Positions 19,849 to 30,921 of a stretch of DNA of 64,000 nucleotides are shown here, in pieces (position 1 is the stretch's first letter; every line of letters begins with the position of its first letter). Both the position numbers and the translations under genes were made by a program. The DNA lies in contig CAUJHH010000024.1 in the NCBI GenBank assembly GCA_963204725.1, forward strand, positions 62,001 through 126,000. Reading direction: 5' to 3'. The DNA comes from Planctomycetota bacterium. Lineage in GTDB: Bacteria; Planctomycetota; Phycisphaerae; Phycisphaerales; UBA1924. Below the pieces are notes generated by a model. That model saw only the letters and a program-made list of their open reading frames with translations. It ran no database searches and was not told where the DNA came from.

Positions 19849-20247
19849 TCATGCACCCTTGCTTGCCAGGTCCCACATGTCTCCATCGCGATGCCGCAGA
19901 CTCCATGTCGCTGTCACACCCTTCCCGCCTTCGGTCCATCTCACCCCAAGCCCAATCCACCCATCCCGCTCCTCATACCAAGCGACCTCACCCTCTCCCA
20001 CGCGGCTCACATCGCCTCTCCCCTCAGAGAGCGGCCCCTCATATGTCAGGTACATTCGCCGATGGTCCTTCATCCGCACCGCTTCGATCGGCTCCACGCC
20101 CTCTCCCGAATCCCCAACACGATCTACCCGCACCGCCAACCGAAACGAAACCAACGGCCCATCGGGCTCGTCCGGCCGCTCGAACAGCCAGTCAAAGTGC
20201 CGCTCCCCAGTCCGCAATGTGTGCTCGAGCACCACGGTCCGCGCCAT
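19849..20247 (-). CDS. Single-domain protein resembling the LigD 3'-phosphoesterase
   Basis: A 132-residue protein beginning MARTVVLEHTLRTGERHFDW. The spacing of EH, HFDW and the later block DHRRMYLTYEGPLSEGRGDV resembles the core of the DNA ligase D phosphoesterase domain, which trims 3' ends during non-homologous end joining. In full LigD this domain is fused to ligase and polymerase. Here it stands alone, and no Ku or ligase gene is nearby. The match is by eye and catalytic residues need alignment. It may act in repair or be a divergent relative with another role. It is divergent from the TPR lipoprotein gene. Confidence 0.55.
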   Translation of the reverse strand: MARTVVLEHTLRTGERHFDWLFERPDEPDGPLVSFRLAVRVDRVGDSGEGVEPIEAVRMKDHRRMYLTYEGPLSEGRGDVSRVGEGEVAWYEERDGWIGLGVRWTEGGKGVTATWSLRHRDGDMWDLASKGA

Positions 20248-20403
20248 GGCGCAGCGTACGCGCGATCGATCACCGACACCCCCTCTCCATTCCGGCATTG
20301 CCGATCGTCGCCCCCTCATGCCGATGCTGATAGCATCATGCCCGTTTCTCTCGCTCGGCGCACGCGGCGCCAGGCCCAACCCGAATCTCTCGGAGTCCGA
20401 CCC

Positions 20404-21081
20404 ATGCGTCAGACCGCTCGCTTCCACCTCATCGCTTCGGTCGGCCTGCTGACCCTCGCCTCTTTGGGCGCGTGCTCCTCGCAGCGGGCCCTCCCGATGG
20501 TTCACGCAGCAGGCAACGAGGCCTACGTCCGCGGCAACTATGCTCAGGCCGTCGTTGAGTACCGCGAGTACCTCGACCGCAAGCCCTATGACACCGAGGT
20601 CCGCCACAAGCTCGCCAAGGCCTATCTCGCGTCCGGAGACCCGCAGCTCGCCCGTGAGAACGCAGAGGTCTGCCACGATGTCGATCCCGAGAACACCGAC
20701 TATTCCGCCACCCTCGCCGAAGCGATGCTCGAGTCCAACGACCTCGACGGCCTCTTCGCCTTCCTCCGCTCTGAGGCCGCCCAGCGCCAACGCCCAGCCG
20801 ACCAGATTCTGCTCGGGCGCTACCTCGCCCGCGTCGGAACGGCTGACGAGGCGGAAGCCGCATTCCTCGCAGCCGCCCGGCTCGATCGAGGGCAGAACCT
20901 CGGTCCCCAGTGGGAACTCGCCAACTTCTACCGCACAATCGGAGCGACCGACAAGGAGGCGGACCGCCTCCGAATGATCCTCTGGCTCCGTCCTTCCGAT
21001 CCCGAAGCCACCGCGCGCCTCCGCGAACTCGGCAAGGTCCCCGGGCCCTCCTACGCCATCCCTCCGGCCGAGCGCATCTGA
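20404..21081 (+). CDS. TPR-repeat lipoprotein
   Basis: A 225-residue lipoprotein. The signal peptide ends in a clear lipobox (SLGACSSQ, Cys at about residue 24). The rest is made of tetratricopeptide helices, for example GNEAYVRGNYAQAVVEYREY and AKAYLASGDPQLARENAEV, continuing to about residue 200. Such proteins act as scaffolds at the cell envelope. A GGAG lies 8 nt before the ATG at 20404. The open frame extends upstream but that part has no coding character. It precedes the SahR-like regulator by 66 bp. Confidence 0.85.
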   Translation: MRQTARFHLIASVGLLTLASLGACSSQRALPMVHAAGNEAYVRGNYAQAVVEYREYLDRKPYDTEVRHKLAKAYLASGDPQLARENAEVCHDVDPENTDYSATLAEAMLESNDLDGLFAFLRSEAAQRQRPADQILLGRYLARVGTADEAEAAFLAAARLDRGQNLGPQWELANFYRTIGATDKEADRLRMILWLRPSDPEATARLRELGKVPGPSYAIPPAERI

Positions 21082-21103
21082 GCCCACGCGGAACCACCCC
21101 CAT

Positions 21104-21130
21104 TTGACGCGGCGGCCTCGGCTTCTACCA

Positions 21131-21131
<1 letters not shown>
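21104..21131 (+). promoter_or_regulatory. Sigma70-like promoter for the SahR-like regulator
   Basis: TTGACG at 21104-21109 and TACCAT at 21126-21131, 16 bp apart, give a plausible promoter. Transcription would start near 21138, inside the adjacent inverted repeat and only about 10 nt before the first ATG. Confidence 0.45.
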
Positions 21132-23755
<2,624 letters not shown>

Positions 23756-23782
23756 ACCGAGACATCTCAATCCAACCATGGA

Positions 23783-23812
23783 AGACACGGGTGCGCCGCC
23801 GCACCCGTGTCT
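23783..23812 (+). terminator. Hairpin terminator after ahcY
   Basis: AGACACGGGTGCG, a CCGC loop, and the exact complement form a 13-bp GC-rich stem 28 bp after the ahcY stop. The tail CTCTTTCGTT is only moderately T-rich. Confidence 0.8.
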
Positions 23813-23835
23813 CTCTTTCGTTACGATCGCTCACG

Positions 23836-24288
23836 ATGAAGCGGGCTCTCTTCAGCACCAACGCCCACGCACTGATGGTGCTCCCGCGCCTCTGGCTCAG
23901 CGCGGACCTCGCCGTCGACGCGATCCGCGCCCTCGGCATCAACCACTACCTCGGCGTCTCACGCATCGAGCGATACCTCACGCCCCGCTTCGGTGGCTAC
24001 ATCGACGCCCCCACGCTCCACGCACTCGCCTGGATCCAGCTCACGTGCGCGGTTCTCGTCGCGATTGGCCTGCTCACGCGCCTCGCGGCCTTCCCCTTCA
24101 TCCTCGCCATCACCGCGGCGTTTGCGAGTTGGAACCTGGTCGGCACGCTCGGCACATCGAGCGCGATCGACGCGACCAGCCACGCGATCGCCCTTACCGT
24201 GGTCGGAATGCTCCTGATGATCGACGGAGCCGGACCGATCTCGATCGACGCCCGGATCAGCCGCCGCAAGCGACGCCGGCGCGCGTGA
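23836..24288 (+). CDS. DoxX-like integral membrane protein
   Basis: A 150-residue protein with four predicted membrane helices (including LMVLPRLWLSADLAVDAIRA, LHALAWIQLTCAVLVAIGLL and ALTVVGMLLMIDG) and a basic C-terminal tail RISRRKRRRRA. The order of helices and the GLLTRLAAFPFILAITAAF block resemble the DoxX/DoxD-like family, whose members are quinone-related or of unknown function. The ATG at 23836 lies just past the ahcY terminator, so it probably has its own promoter. The gene converges with a TPR gene 9 bp away. Confidence 0.65.
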   Translation: MKRALFSTNAHALMVLPRLWLSADLAVDAIRALGINHYLGVSRIERYLTPRFGGYIDAPTLHALAWIQLTCAVLVAIGLLTRLAAFPFILAITAAFASWNLVGTLGTSSAIDATSHAIALTVVGMLLMIDGAGPISIDARISRRKRRRRA

Positions 24289-24297
24289 GCGTTTCGA

Positions 24298-25698
24298 TCA
24301 GTCCGCGCCCCACGCCGGGCGCCGTCGCACCGCGACGCGCCACACCCCCACCATCGCCTCACCAATGCTGTGCAGACGAAGACGCAGGCCAAGCCGCCGC
24401 AAAGCCGAATCGTCCGGCTCCACCCGCAGCGCCTGACGCACCCAGTACCGCGCCCGCCGGAAATTGCCGAGTTGCAGATGAGCCATTGCAAGGTTGTGCA
24501 TCGGCGCGACAAGCGCGGGGTCGAGCCGCACGGCCTTGCGCGCGTGCTCCATCCCCTCGTCGAGATCTTCCGCCTCCATATTCGCCACGCCGAGCATGTG
24601 CCACGCACGAGCCGTCGTCGGTTTCCTCGCAGTCCACGCCCGGAACACGCGGATCGCCAACAGCGGAAGCCCCGCATCGAGAAGCAGATCGCCCAGACCC
24701 TCGAGTGACGCGTCGTCCTCACGCCCAAGACCGGTCGACACGTCCTCGCCGTCGCCCCCTCGCAACGAGGCGAACTCCTCAGACATCAGGCGCCGCGCAA
24801 CCTGCGCGTCATCCCCCTCCGCACGCTCCAGCAGCAGCGAAGAAAGCCGCCGCCTGACGCCAGAAAACCCCGGATCGAGCCGCATCACGATGTCGAAGTG
24901 AACGTACGCGTCCGTCGCCGAACCCGACATCTCCGCCAGATCGCCCAGCCGGAAGTGCGCCTCGGCATGGTCAGGCTGGATCTCCAAGACCCGCCGGAAC
25001 TTCTCCCCCGCATCCTGACGCCGGTTCATCTCGACCAGCAACGACCCAAGATCAAGAAGCGTCTCGATGTCGCCGGGATCGCGCCGAAGCTCGCGCAGAT
25101 ACAACTGCCTCGCTCGCTCGTGACGCCCGGTCGCGGCATACGCCTCCGCGAGCCTCGCCTCGATCCGGGGCATCTCCGGCTCGAGCCGCGCCGCTTCACG
25201 CAGGCACCAAACCGCTCGCTCGTAGAGGGCCTGGTCCATCAACGACTCGGCCATCGCCGCGTAGAGGTCCGCACAATCGGGCGCAATCTGTTGCCCCATG
25301 AAGTACATCAACTCGGCCTGATCGAACCGCGCCAGACGCGCAAACGCCTCGATCCGATGCACAAACGGCGCCGGATCCGAGGGATCCAGACTCGCCGCGC
25401 GATCGAACCACGCCAGCGACTGCTCGACCTGGTCGGCGCGGAGCAGATTCGCGCCCGTCATCATCGCGATCCGTCCGTCTTCGGGCGACAGATCGAACGC
25501 CTGCCCGAGCGCGCGGGCCGCATCTGAATACCGGCCCGCCGCCTCCAGCGTCAGCCCCAGGTTGAAGTGCCACTCCGGTTGAAACGGGTTCAGCGAGAGC
25601 GCGCGCCGCAACTCGGCCGCCGCGTCGTCCCAACGCCCGGCCTCATAGTGCTCGTGGGCACGCTCAACGTGCTGCTCTGCCTCGTGCCAATCGTTCAT
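24298..25698 (-). CDS. Tetratricopeptide-repeat protein
   Basis: This 466-residue soluble protein is built almost wholly of TPR units. Clear ones are EHYEAGRWDDAAAELRRALS, FNLGLTLEAAGRYSDAARAL, AEAYAATGRHERARQLYLRE and AMAHLQLGNFRRARYWVRQA. There is no signal peptide, so it is probably a cytoplasmic scaffold. An acidic, low-similarity stretch (about residues 300-330) separates an N-terminal block of roughly eight repeats from a C-terminal block of three. It is divergent from the repeat-protein gene at 25857. The partner is unknown. Confidence 0.88.
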   Translation of the reverse strand: MNDWHEAEQHVERAHEHYEAGRWDDAAAELRRALSLNPFQPEWHFNLGLTLEAAGRYSDAARALGQAFDLSPEDGRIAMMTGANLLRADQVEQSLAWFDRAASLDPSDPAPFVHRIEAFARLARFDQAELMYFMGQQIAPDCADLYAAMAESLMDQALYERAVWCLREAARLEPEMPRIEARLAEAYAATGRHERARQLYLRELRRDPGDIETLLDLGSLLVEMNRRQDAGEKFRRVLEIQPDHAEAHFRLGDLAEMSGSATDAYVHFDIVMRLDPGFSGVRRRLSSLLLERAEGDDAQVARRLMSEEFASLRGGDGEDVSTGLGREDDASLEGLGDLLLDAGLPLLAIRVFRAWTARKPTTARAWHMLGVANMEAEDLDEGMEHARKAVRLDPALVAPMHNLAMAHLQLGNFRRARYWVRQALRVEPDDSALRRLGLRLRLHSIGEAMVGVWRVAVRRRPAWGAD

Positions 25699-25856
25699 CG
25701 TTTGCGAACGCCCTTGCCGATGGCCCGTACATCAAACGCACAGTCGCCCGTTGCCGGCGGCTCGATCCGCCCCGATCGCAGCCCCGACCCATTCACAGTG
25801 TACCATGCCGATGGCCAAACGCCGCATCGTACCGAACCAACCCCTCCTTTCGACGC

Positions 25857-27593
25857 ATGCCCAAGGAACGCTCCAACCTATCCAACAGCCGGCGCGGCCC
25901 TCGCGTCTCGCCCTCCCGAGGCGTCGCTCTCCTCCTGCTGGCGATCCAGGCCTCTTGCGCGACCGCTGGCCGGACATCCGGTTCCCCGCCAAGCGCGGCC
26001 CAGCCGCTGGACGCCTCGCAAGCCGATTCTCAGCATGACGCAATGGTCTTTGCCGCCGCCAACGCGACCCGGCACAAAGCCGAGGCGGAATCCGTCACCC
26101 TCTCCATCTCCCAGCCGCCAACTCAAGCCCAGCCAACACCAGTTTCCCAGCCCCCCGCCGGCAACGCCACGCCCCCGATCCCCGTCTCAGCGTGGCAATC
26201 CGAGCGTGCGATGATCATCGACCGACTGGTAATGGCCACACGCCGCCTCTACGACAGCGCACCCGCCGAGCAGAGCGGCGTGCTCCTCGTCTCCATGCTC
26301 GGCGATGAGATCCCCGAAATGCGGACACTCGGCCTGACGCTCGTAGACGAGGAACTGGCCGATGCACAGCCCGTCTCGGCCGAGGTCGGTCTCGCGCTTA
26401 CCCGACTCCTCGGCTCACCCGAGCCTCGCGTCCGCGCCGCCGCCGCTCGCCTCCTGAACCGGCTGGCACAAGCCGGGCTCGAAGACGCCATCGCCGACGC
26501 GCTCGCGAACGAGTCCGATGCCTCCGTCGCCGCCGAGCTCCTCGCCGCCGCGTCGCGACAACCAACCAAGCGCCTCGTCACACCGACGCTCCGTTGGATC
26601 GCCACCGAATCCGCAGCGCGAGAGTCCGCGTCCCAGGCCGGTCTCGCCCTCGATCGCGCCGATCTCTTCACAGCGCTCGACCGCGCCGAAGCCGCGGAAA
26701 AGCTCCGCGCCCGCGTCGTCACTACGCTGACCGCACCCGGCATCCGACTGCTCGCACGCGTCGGCAGCGACACCGATCGCCAGTCCCTTCTGCCCCTGCT
26801 CCGCTCTCCCGAGGTCGCGATTCGCCTCGCGGCAGCGGAGTCTCTCGCCCGCTACGCACCCTTCGTCGACTCGCTCGTTCAGGCCGCGACCGAAGACCCG
26901 GCTCTCGTGGACATGGCGGTCCGATCGATCGCCTCCCACCGCGCGTCGATCGAGGGCCTCCTGCTGCTGAGATCGCTCGCCTTCCCGACGCCCGAGGCAC
27001 GCCTCGCCGCCGCCGCACAGATCACCGCCGGCATGGACCTCGGCACGCTCATCATCGCCGCAGACGAGAACTCACGCACGCCCCCCGTCGTCGACGCCCT
27101 CCTCGGCTCCTTCGCCGACGCGCCGATGTCCGCCGATCCCGAGTTGGCTGTCCTCCACGCGCGTGCGCTGATCCGACTTGCCGAGTCCCAGTTGAACCAG
27201 TCCCGCCCGGGCCGCGCACTCTCCCTCTCGGATCGGGTCGCCCCCTTCGAGCCCTCGCTCCCGGACGCCGACCACGAACGCCTCATCCGCCTCCGCACGA
27301 TCGCCCTGATCTGGCTCGATCGCACCAACGACCCATCGCTCGTCGACTCCTCCTGCGACCATTGGCTTGACGCGCTCGAGGTCCTCGGTTCCCAGGCCCA
27401 AGGCCCCGACATCTCCGAGACTTTCATCGATCGTTTCGGCAGCAAGCTCACGCCGGAGCAGCGGACACGCTACGTCGGCCTCGAGGCACGACTCCTGACA
27501 GGCCCGCGACCGCTCACGCGTTCGCCCGCAGCCGAGCAGCCCGCGGCAAGCGCAACGATCCCAGTCGGAAACCCGACAGATGGGCCCCGCTGA
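25857..27593 (+). CDS. Exported helical-repeat protein (HEAT-like)
   Basis: A 578-residue protein. The N-terminus has a basic stretch then a hydrophobic segment GVALLLLAIQASCATAG, which reads as a signal peptide with a weak lipobox at the Cys. A Pro/Gln/Ser-rich linker follows to about residue 110. The rest is helical, with HEAT/armadillo-like units such as EVGLALTRLLGSPEPRVRAA, ARLLNRLAQAGLEDAIADAL and LLRSPEVAIRLAAAESLARY. Such proteins mediate binding in the envelope. No catalytic motif is visible. The gene converges with the pseudokinase gene. Confidence 0.75.
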   Translation: MPKERSNLSNSRRGPRVSPSRGVALLLLAIQASCATAGRTSGSPPSAAQPLDASQADSQHDAMVFAAANATRHKAEAESVTLSISQPPTQAQPTPVSQPPAGNATPPIPVSAWQSERAMIIDRLVMATRRLYDSAPAEQSGVLLVSMLGDEIPEMRTLGLTLVDEELADAQPVSAEVGLALTRLLGSPEPRVRAAAARLLNRLAQAGLEDAIADALANESDASVAAELLAAASRQPTKRLVTPTLRWIATESAARESASQAGLALDRADLFTALDRAEAAEKLRARVVTTLTAPGIRLLARVGSDTDRQSLLPLLRSPEVAIRLAAAESLARYAPFVDSLVQAATEDPALVDMAVRSIASHRASIEGLLLLRSLAFPTPEARLAAAAQITAGMDLGTLIIAADENSRTPPVVDALLGSFADAPMSADPELAVLHARALIRLAESQLNQSRPGRALSLSDRVAPFEPSLPDADHERLIRLRTIALIWLDRTNDPSLVDSSCDHWLDALEVLGSQAQGPDISETFIDRFGSKLTPEQRTRYVGLEARLLTGPRPLTRSPAAEQPAASATIPVGNPTDGPR

Positions 27594-27614
27594 ACCGCAC
27601 CCTATTCTCTGAAT

Positions 27615-28427
27615 TCACTCGGCCCGCTGCGTCCCCGCCCAGCCGAACTTGCTCAGCACCACACGCACCGTGCTGGACGACTGCTGACGCTCGCGCTCGC
27701 GGCTGCTCGACGGCAACGCCTCCAGCGCATCCGCCGCAGTCTCGAATCCGCCCGCCGCGTCCAGACCCAGATCAAAGTACCCGTCCCACGCATCGTCCAG
27801 ACGCTTGTTCAGACGTGTCGGCGCGATCCGCAGCTCGTCCGCCGCCAGACCCGTCACCAGCCGGTACCCCATCTCCACGATCGAGCGAACCTCGTCGCGC
27901 CGAAGCTCCGCCGTCGGTCCCGACACAAGCCCGAGCCGACGCCCAAGCCCATAGAACTCGATCGCGCACGAACCATGGCGATCGACCTGCACGTCGTTCC
28001 AACCGAGTTCACCGTGAACTTGCCCGGAGCCGTGCGCATATCGCGACGCCTCCAGCAGGTGACGCATCGCCCGCTCCGCCTCCGGCGCGGACATCCGCCC
28101 GCCCTTGGCCTCGAGCAGACCCATCAGCGTCAGGATCCCCTCGTGGTTGCCCGTGTACGGCGTGACCGCGCACGGCTGCTGATTGATCGAAAGTGAATAG
28201 AGCTCAATCGGAAGAAGGTGAGCCCCGCAGAGCCGCTGCCCCTGCTCGATCGCGCCGAGCATCCGCCGCTGAGCCGCCTTGTCCGCGCACGGCGCGAACC
28301 GGTGGACAACGTGGCTGCTCAGCTTCCGCTCATGGAGCGCAAGCCATCGCTCTGCCAACGCGCTGCCAGCCAGTGGCCTGACAAGGCGATACGGTCCAAA
28401 GTAGAGCGAGTCGCTCGCTTGTCCCAT
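27615..28427 (-). CDS. Degenerate protein-kinase-like protein (probable pseudokinase)
   Basis: A 270-residue protein starting MGQASDSLYFGPYRLVRPLA, which mimics the start of bacterial Ser/Thr kinases. The Gly-rich loop is degraded (AGSALAERWLALHERK). Where the catalytic loop should read HRDLKPxN it reads VHGELGWNDVQVD, and no DFG follows (IEFYGLGRR). Catalysis is therefore unlikely; it may bind a partner or nucleotide. The start at 28427 has GAGGA 9 nt upstream; the frame extends further but the extra residues look non-coding. It is divergent from hpd. Confidence 0.7.
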   Translation of the reverse strand: MGQASDSLYFGPYRLVRPLAGSALAERWLALHERKLSSHVVHRFAPCADKAAQRRMLGAIEQGQRLCGAHLLPIELYSLSINQQPCAVTPYTGNHEGILTLMGLLEAKGGRMSAPEAERAMRHLLEASRYAHGSGQVHGELGWNDVQVDRHGSCAIEFYGLGRRLGLVSGPTAELRRDEVRSIVEMGYRLVTGLAADELRIAPTRLNKRLDDAWDGYFDLGLDAAGGFETAADALEALPSSSRERERQQSSSTVRVVLSKFGWAGTQRAE

Positions 28428-28753
28428 CGATCCAGATCCTCGCGTGGGGCCAGCCGCGTCCTGCGGACCGATCCGACGCCGTCCTCTGACCGGTGATCTT
28501 CGGCTCCTTGCCGCCAATCCCGCCAGTCAGCTCCAAACGTGCAGGGGGTGAGTCTAGCAGCCCTCCACACGATCCGCCGGTTCACTCCCCCTCCTCACAC
28601 GCTCGAACATTCCTATCATAAGCCAAACGCGAGTGCCCGAAACCCCTCTTCCAAGCACCCACACCGCTCCCATACGGATAGGATGCTCTGAAACTTCTGC
28701 ACTGTCATGTTTGCTCCCGGCGCACCCCGTGGCCGGCCATCCGGAGACTCCCC
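28428..28753. other. Intergenic region between divergent pseudokinase and hpd genes
   Basis: This 326-bp stretch should hold both promoters. A TATCAT-like hexamer lies near 28612 but has no clear partner box. I see no RNA gene or strong hairpin. Confidence 0.5.
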
Positions 28754-29965
28754 ATGACCACCGCTCCCCACTCCCCCGCTCGCCCATCTCCCGCCGCTTC
28801 CAAGACGACCGACCCCCTCCAGCTCATCGATGTGGACCACGTCCACTTCTATGTCGGCAACGCGAAGCAAGCCGCCTACTTCTACGCCTTCGCCTTCGGC
28901 TTCCAGATCGAGCAGGTCGCCGACCTCACCTCCGGCTCGCGCGAGCAGGCCTCGTGGCTCCTCACCCAGGGCAACATCCGCTTCCTCCTCACCAGCGGCA
29001 TGACCAAGGACCACCCCGCCAACAAGGAAGTCATGCAGTACGGCGACGGCGTCAAGGACGTCGCCTTCACCGTATTCGACGCCACAAAGGCCTACGAGAA
29101 AGCCCTCGCCAACGGCGGCACCTCCGCCTACGAGCCCTACACCGTCTCCGACGCCAGCGGCTCCATCACCCGCGCCGCCATCAAGACCTACGGCCGCTGC
29201 ATCCACTCATTCGTCAGCCGCACCGGCGCGTACGACTTGGTGAACATCAAGAAGGGCGCGACCTTCGCCCCCGGCTTCCGCAAGGTCGAGGGCCTCCCCG
29301 TCAACGACTACAACAAGCAGAACCCCTGCGGACTCAAGTACGTCGACCACCTCGTCGGCAACGTCGAAGAAGGCAAGATGAACCACTGGGTCGCCTTCTA
29401 TGAGAGCGTCCTCGAGTTCTCCATGTTCAAGCACTTCGACGATGCCGACATCTCCACCGAGTACTCCGCCCTCATGTCCAAGGTGATGGCCAGCGGCAAC
29501 AACCTCATCAAGATGCCGATCAACGAGCCCGCCGAAGGCAAGAAGAAGTCACAGATCCAGGAATACCTCGACTGGCACGACAACGCCCCCGGCGTACAGC
29601 ACCTGGCCCTCCGCACCGACGACGAACTCCACTCCATCTCCGAACTCCGCCGCCGCGGCGTCGAGTTCCTCGCCATCCCCGACACCTACTACAAGCAGGT
29701 CTGGGACCGCGTCAACAAGATGCTCACCGAGAGCGGCCACACACCCGTCAAGGAAGACCACGCCAAGGTCCGCGACCTCGGCATCCTCGTCGATGCCGAC
29801 GATGAGGGCTACCTCCTCCAGCTCTTCACCAAGCCCCTCCAGGATCGCCCGACGCTCTTCTTCGAGATCATCTGCCGCCGCGGCTCGCAGTCCTTCGGAA
29901 AGGGCAACTTCAAGGCCCTCTTCGAGGCGCTGGAACTGGAGCAGGAGAAGCGAGGGAACTTGTAA
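28754..29965 (+). CDS. hpd: 4-hydroxyphenylpyruvate dioxygenase
   Basis: A 403-residue Fe(II) dioxygenase of tyrosine breakdown that makes homogentisate. Two vicinal-oxygen-chelate domains are seen. The catalytic C-terminal one has His in KYVDHLVGNVEE (about 198), His in PGVQHLALRTDD (about 282) and Glu in LFFEIICRRGSQSFG (about 370), and ends with GNFKALFEALE as in authentic HPPDs. Length fits the animal and actinobacterial type. Hydroxymandelate synthase is a related alternative but would differ in the C-terminal helix. No homogentisate dioxygenase gene is near. The nuclease-like gene starts 12 bp downstream but has different base composition. Confidence 0.95.
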   Translation: MTTAPHSPARPSPAASKTTDPLQLIDVDHVHFYVGNAKQAAYFYAFAFGFQIEQVADLTSGSREQASWLLTQGNIRFLLTSGMTKDHPANKEVMQYGDGVKDVAFTVFDATKAYEKALANGGTSAYEPYTVSDASGSITRAAIKTYGRCIHSFVSRTGAYDLVNIKKGATFAPGFRKVEGLPVNDYNKQNPCGLKYVDHLVGNVEEGKMNHWVAFYESVLEFSMFKHFDDADISTEYSALMSKVMASGNNLIKMPINEPAEGKKKSQIQEYLDWHDNAPGVQHLALRTDDELHSISELRRRGVEFLAIPDTYYKQVWDRVNKMLTESGHTPVKEDHAKVRDLGILVDADDEGYLLQLFTKPLQDRPTLFFEIICRRGSQSFGKGNFKALFEALELEQEKRGNL

Positions 29966-29976
29966 GCGAGAAAGGC

Positions 29977-30921
29977 GTGTCGCTGTTCGTTCCAAAGCCG
30001 ATGCCTCGTCGCACGCTTCTTGACGATGCGCGTTGGCTCATGGCCTTGCTGGACTCGCACCCAAAGCTCGATGGGCGTAAGGTCAGCAGGTTTGCTCAAA
30101 TCAGTCGGGCGCTGATCAAGAGTGGCGGCGACGTCATCAAGTCATCCGACCCAGGGTTTGGTGCCGCGCTTCAAGCGTACAGAGACCTTTCGGAGATGCG
30201 GTTCATCTTCGAGATGCTCGAACCCGATGCGTCTGATGTTGCGTTGTGGCACAAAATCGCTTCCGTATTCGGAGACCATGTACTCCCGGCTCAGTCGTTG
30301 CCAACAAAGTCTGCGAGAGATACCCAGTTCGAGTTGTTGTGTCGGGCGATGCTTCATCGAGCTGGAATGGAACCAGTGCCACAGCCTCAGCATGCGGATT
30401 TCTCGTGTCGCATCGGCGACATGCGGTTCTTTGTTGAAGCAAAGCGAGCCAAGACAATGCAGGCAGTTGTCGCAGAAGTGAGAACAGGAGCTCGCCAAGT
30501 CCGTGATTCTGTAGGCGTTGGCTTTCTTTTGATCGATTACTCGCAAGCAGTAGATCCTGAACGGACACTGATCACACTTTCGGGTCGTCCAGTTCACTTC
30601 GGCGACATTCAGCAGAAGCGCTTTGAGCGCTTCTGGCGCGACTTTGGCGAGCGGCTTCAGAAGGCATGTGATGGAACCGGCGTATTAGGCTTGGTATTTG
30701 TCGACAGCATCCTTGTGCAAGAGGGCTTGTCGAGCGAGACCACTGGCAATTGGATGCATTACACAATTCGAGATAGCGTGCCTATCGCTTTTTCTCATGT
30801 AGGAGCTGCGCGACTGCGACACACCTTCTTTCAGTCGTTCAATGAGATTGGGCTTCCAGCACCGGCTGAGAAGCAATGGCGAGTAGCTGGTGACTTCGAC
30901 GAAGGACGTCGTCGTGACTGA
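29977..30921 (+). CDS. Candidate PD-(D/E)XK-type nuclease
   Basis: A 314-residue protein that I do not recognise as a named family. The central region fits a restriction-endonuclease-like core: a helix with Glu119 (QFELLCRAMLHRAGMEPV), then Asp141 in HADFSCRIGDMR and Glu154-Ala-Lys156 in FFVEAKRAKT on the next strand, followed by a VGVGFLLIDYS strand. The N-terminal 100 residues are helical and may bind a partner or DNA. Its codons are visibly richer in A/T than in hpd or the downstream genes, suggesting recent transfer. It overlaps the next gene by 8 bp. The GTG start at 29977 is uncertain; ATG 30001 is possible. Function as a defence nuclease is inference. Confidence 0.65.
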   Translation: MSLFVPKPMPRRTLLDDARWLMALLDSHPKLDGRKVSRFAQISRALIKSGGDVIKSSDPGFGAALQAYRDLSEMRFIFEMLEPDASDVALWHKIASVFGDHVLPAQSLPTKSARDTQFELLCRAMLHRAGMEPVPQPQHADFSCRIGDMRFFVEAKRAKTMQAVVAEVRTGARQVRDSVGVGFLLIDYSQAVDPERTLITLSGRPVHFGDIQQKRFERFWRDFGERLQKACDGTGVLGLVFVDSILVQEGLSSETTGNWMHYTIRDSVPIAFSHVGAARLRHTFFQSFNEIGLPAPAEKQWRVAGDFDEGRRRD

